In this document: positions 62,652 through 64,000 of the stretch, in pieces
Layout: each line of letters begins with the position of its first letter
How positions within the stretch are numbered: position 1 is the stretch's first letter
Source: CAWAND01 sp963783335
GTDB taxonomy: Bacteria; Chloroflexota; Anaerolineae; Anaerolineales; E44-bin32
NCBI GenBank assembly: GCA_963783335.1
Contig: CAWAND010000004.1
Coordinates: 248,001-312,000 of the forward strand
Length of the DNA stretch: 64,000 nt
Reading direction: 5' to 3'
Program-made: the position numbers and the translations under genes
The notes under the pieces: generated by a model
The model's input: only the letters and a program-made list of their open reading frames with translations
The model's database searches: none
Told to the model about the DNA's origin: nothing

Positions 62652-63374
62652 TCACGTCCAGGGGTTTTCCATGGTCTGGATCAATATGGGTGAGCCGATC
62701 TTCACATTCCGGCGGCGTGACACCAACCAGACGACCAAATCCGATATGTCCTCAGGGGTCAGGCATTTCTCTGGATCGAGGCCCGGCGAACCCTCGGACA
62801 TCGGAGTCAGCACCATGCCCGGGCAGATTGTGTCTACACGAATATTCAGGTCCTGGTTCTCAACCTGAATGTACTCCGCCAGATCGTTCAACGCATGCTT
62901 GGCGACACCATAGGCGCCATTGCCTGCGTAGTGCCTCAGGGCGGACTCGGAGCTGATGTTGACAATATGCCCGCTGCGTTGCTCGCGCATATAAGGCAGA
63001 GCAAAGCGAGCCATCAAGAACGGGCCGCGCAGATTGACCGCCATCACCTCATCCCAGCGTTCAATGTCATGGTTGTGGATCACGCCGCCCCCGCCGATGC
63101 CGGCATTGTTGACCAGAATATCGAGTCCACCCAACTCATCTCGGGTGGTCTCTACCGCTCGGCGTGCGTCGTCGGGCTTGGACACATCCGCCTGAATCGG
63201 AAAGCAAGACGCACCATCCCGGGACATGGCGTCAACCGTCGCATCCAAAGGCCTCTTTCGCCGTCCCAAGACGGCCACCCGGCAACCGGCTTTGGCCAAC
63301 CCCTGCGCTACTCCCCGACCGATCCCCGTACCCCCACCGGTGACCAGCGCGACGTTTCCTTTGAGATCGTTCAT
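62652..63374 (-). CDS. SDR-family NAD(P)-dependent oxidoreductase
   Basis: This 240-residue classical short-chain dehydrogenase has TGGGTGIGRGVAQGL (cofactor), DILVNNAGIGGGG, HIVNISSESAL (catalytic Ser) and YGVAKHALNDLAEY (Tyr and Lys). The substrate loop after ICPGMVLTPMSEG gives no clear specificity. AGGGAAGGGAAG precedes the ATG. Confidence 0.92.
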   Translation of the reverse strand: MNDLKGNVALVTGGGTGIGRGVAQGLAKAGCRVAVLGRRKRPLDATVDAMSRDGASCFPIQADVSKPDDARRAVETTRDELGGLDILVNNAGIGGGGVIHNHDIERWDEVMAVNLRGPFLMARFALPYMREQRSGHIVNISSESALRHYAGNGAYGVAKHALNDLAEYIQVENQDLNIRVDTICPGMVLTPMSEGSPGLDPEKCLTPEDISDLVVWLVSRRRNVKIGSPILIQTMENPWT

Positions 63375-63435
63375 GAGTTGCTTCCCTTCCCTGTTCAGCG
63401 CGCCTGAAAGTCCCCTCCGCCCGGAGAGCCCCGTG

Positions 63436-63645
63436 TCAGAATCGAATCGGTGTGAATGCTGTCTCCCGATCGAAGGTGTCTATTTGCTCAACGCGTTTCA
63501 ATCCATTCACCACCACATATGTCAACGGTGTGGCCAAAGTCTCGTAGGCGCTCTTGAAAAGCCACTGAGAGAGGATTGTCGCACTCAAGTCGCCCAGTTG
63601 AAGGATCCCGAAGAAAGCAACGCTGATGAAGATCGCCGAATCCAC
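63436..63645 (-). CDS. Queuosine-precursor transporter, C-terminal part (after a frameshift)
   Basis: This frame carries the final helices (VDSAIFISVAFFGILQ, and TPLTYVVVNGLKRVEQID), typical of YhhQ/VUT proteins. It rejoins the upstream frame as SSTLVGEGVDSAIF if the extra base near 63663 is removed. Confidence 0.85.
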   Translation of the reverse strand: MDSAIFISVAFFGILQLGDLSATILSQWLFKSAYETLATPLTYVVVNGLKRVEQIDTFDRETAFTPIRF

Positions 63646-64000
63646 GCCTTCCCCGACCAGAGTTCGAGCTGATGGTTCGCACCCACAGGTACCTGCCAGA
63701 AGTGGCGACCTTCAAGCGAGCCATAATGTAGGAATTCAAGAACTCGCCGGCCAAATACGCCACAAATGAAGCCAACAACAGCCTGGGGGCGAATCCCAGG
63801 ATTGCCTGGTACGCCAATTGAGCTTGCTCGGGCGAGCTGAACGAGCCAGCGGACCAGAAAGGAGCGGAAGGCAGCCAACTTCCGACCGTCAGGGCAGCCA
63901 CGGCAGCCAGGTTGCAGCCGAACCCGATCCAGATCGCTTGCCGGGCGCGAGCGTACCCGTAAACTTCAGTGAGAACATCACCAAAGATATACGTCACGGG
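63488..64000 (-). CDS. yhhQ: Queuosine-precursor transporter (YhhQ/VUT family), N-terminus cut by window edge
   Basis: The visible part has TYIFGDVLTEVYGYARARQAIWIGFGCNL and four hydrophobic helices, then FLNSYIMARLKVATSGRYLWVRTISS, as in the DUF165/VUT family that imports preQ1 or preQ0. Family members have a helix before TYIFGD, so the gene continues past 64000. One extra base near 63663 breaks the frame. Confidence 0.85.
   Translation of the reverse strand, partial: PVTYIFGDVLTEVYGYARARQAIWIGFGCNLAAVAALTVGSWLPSAPFWSAGSFSSPEQAQLAYQAILGFAPRLLLASFVAYLAGEFLNSYIMARLKVATSGRYLWVRTISSNSGRGRRGFGDLHQRCFLRDPSTGRLECDNPLSVAFQERLRDFGHTVDICGGEWIETR

Noticed and set aside
1..64000. CRISPR arrays, insertion sequences, integrases and prophage genes
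   Set aside because: I found no regularly spaced repeats, no transposase-like frames and no phage genes; the window reads as stable chromosome.

Overview
This 64 kb, GC-rich window looks like a chromosomal segment of an uncultured Chloroflexota bacterium (Anaerolineae-like). That call is inference from gene content: lipoproteins with Ala/Pro/Thr-Glu linkers after the lipobox, a DUF5679 zinc ribbon fused to topoisomerase I, and a complete one-locus F-type ATP synthase. No rRNA is present. Only one tRNA was found, tRNA-Asp(GTC).

Layout. 1-13.7 kb is housekeeping: NAD(P)HX repair (nnr), a cholesterol-oxidase-like GMC flavoprotein, dgt-greA, a two-membrane-segment protein, topA, manC, dprA, thiI, an OsmC peroxiredoxin and a HAD phosphatase. 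13.7-21.5 kb holds the atp operon (I-like, B, E, F, H, A, G, D, C) behind a long leader with a CRP-type palindrome at its promoter. 21.7-22.8 kb holds a protein with two fused AdoMet-decarboxylase (SpeD) domains behind a leader that ends in a terminator. 23-28.2 kb is a BMP/nucleoside-type ABC importer. 28.3-38.3 kb is a probable single minus-strand catabolic operon: fdrA, DUF1116, a tandem cyclase-family hydrolase, a DinB-like protein, a three-subunit molybdenum hydroxylase and coxG. A nitrile-pathway-type amidase reads divergently at 38.9 kb. 41-50 kb carries a DHH phosphoesterase, a large surface nuclease lipoprotein and a sugar ABC importer. 50-64 kb carries an epimerase, threonine aldolase, rluD-lspA, an alaX-ileS operon under an isoleucine T-box, an RNase H-like protein, an MBL hydrolase, a beta-propeller/M23 peptidase pair, an SDR and a broken queuosine-precursor transporter.

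The most interesting unit is the 28-38 kb operon with its neighbouring importer. It can be read as uptake, hydroxylation and hydrolytic opening of an N-heterocycle, followed by a carbamoyl- or CoA-type step by FdrA/DUF1116. The cyclase protein has one intact and one metal-ligand-depleted half. The second theme is regulation: three perfect TGTGA-N6-TCACA palindromes, all intergenic, plus a T-box and a speD attenuator. The third is data quality: six genes, including topA and ileS, carry eight single-base frameshifts in total. This pattern fits sequencing or assembly indels better than gene decay.
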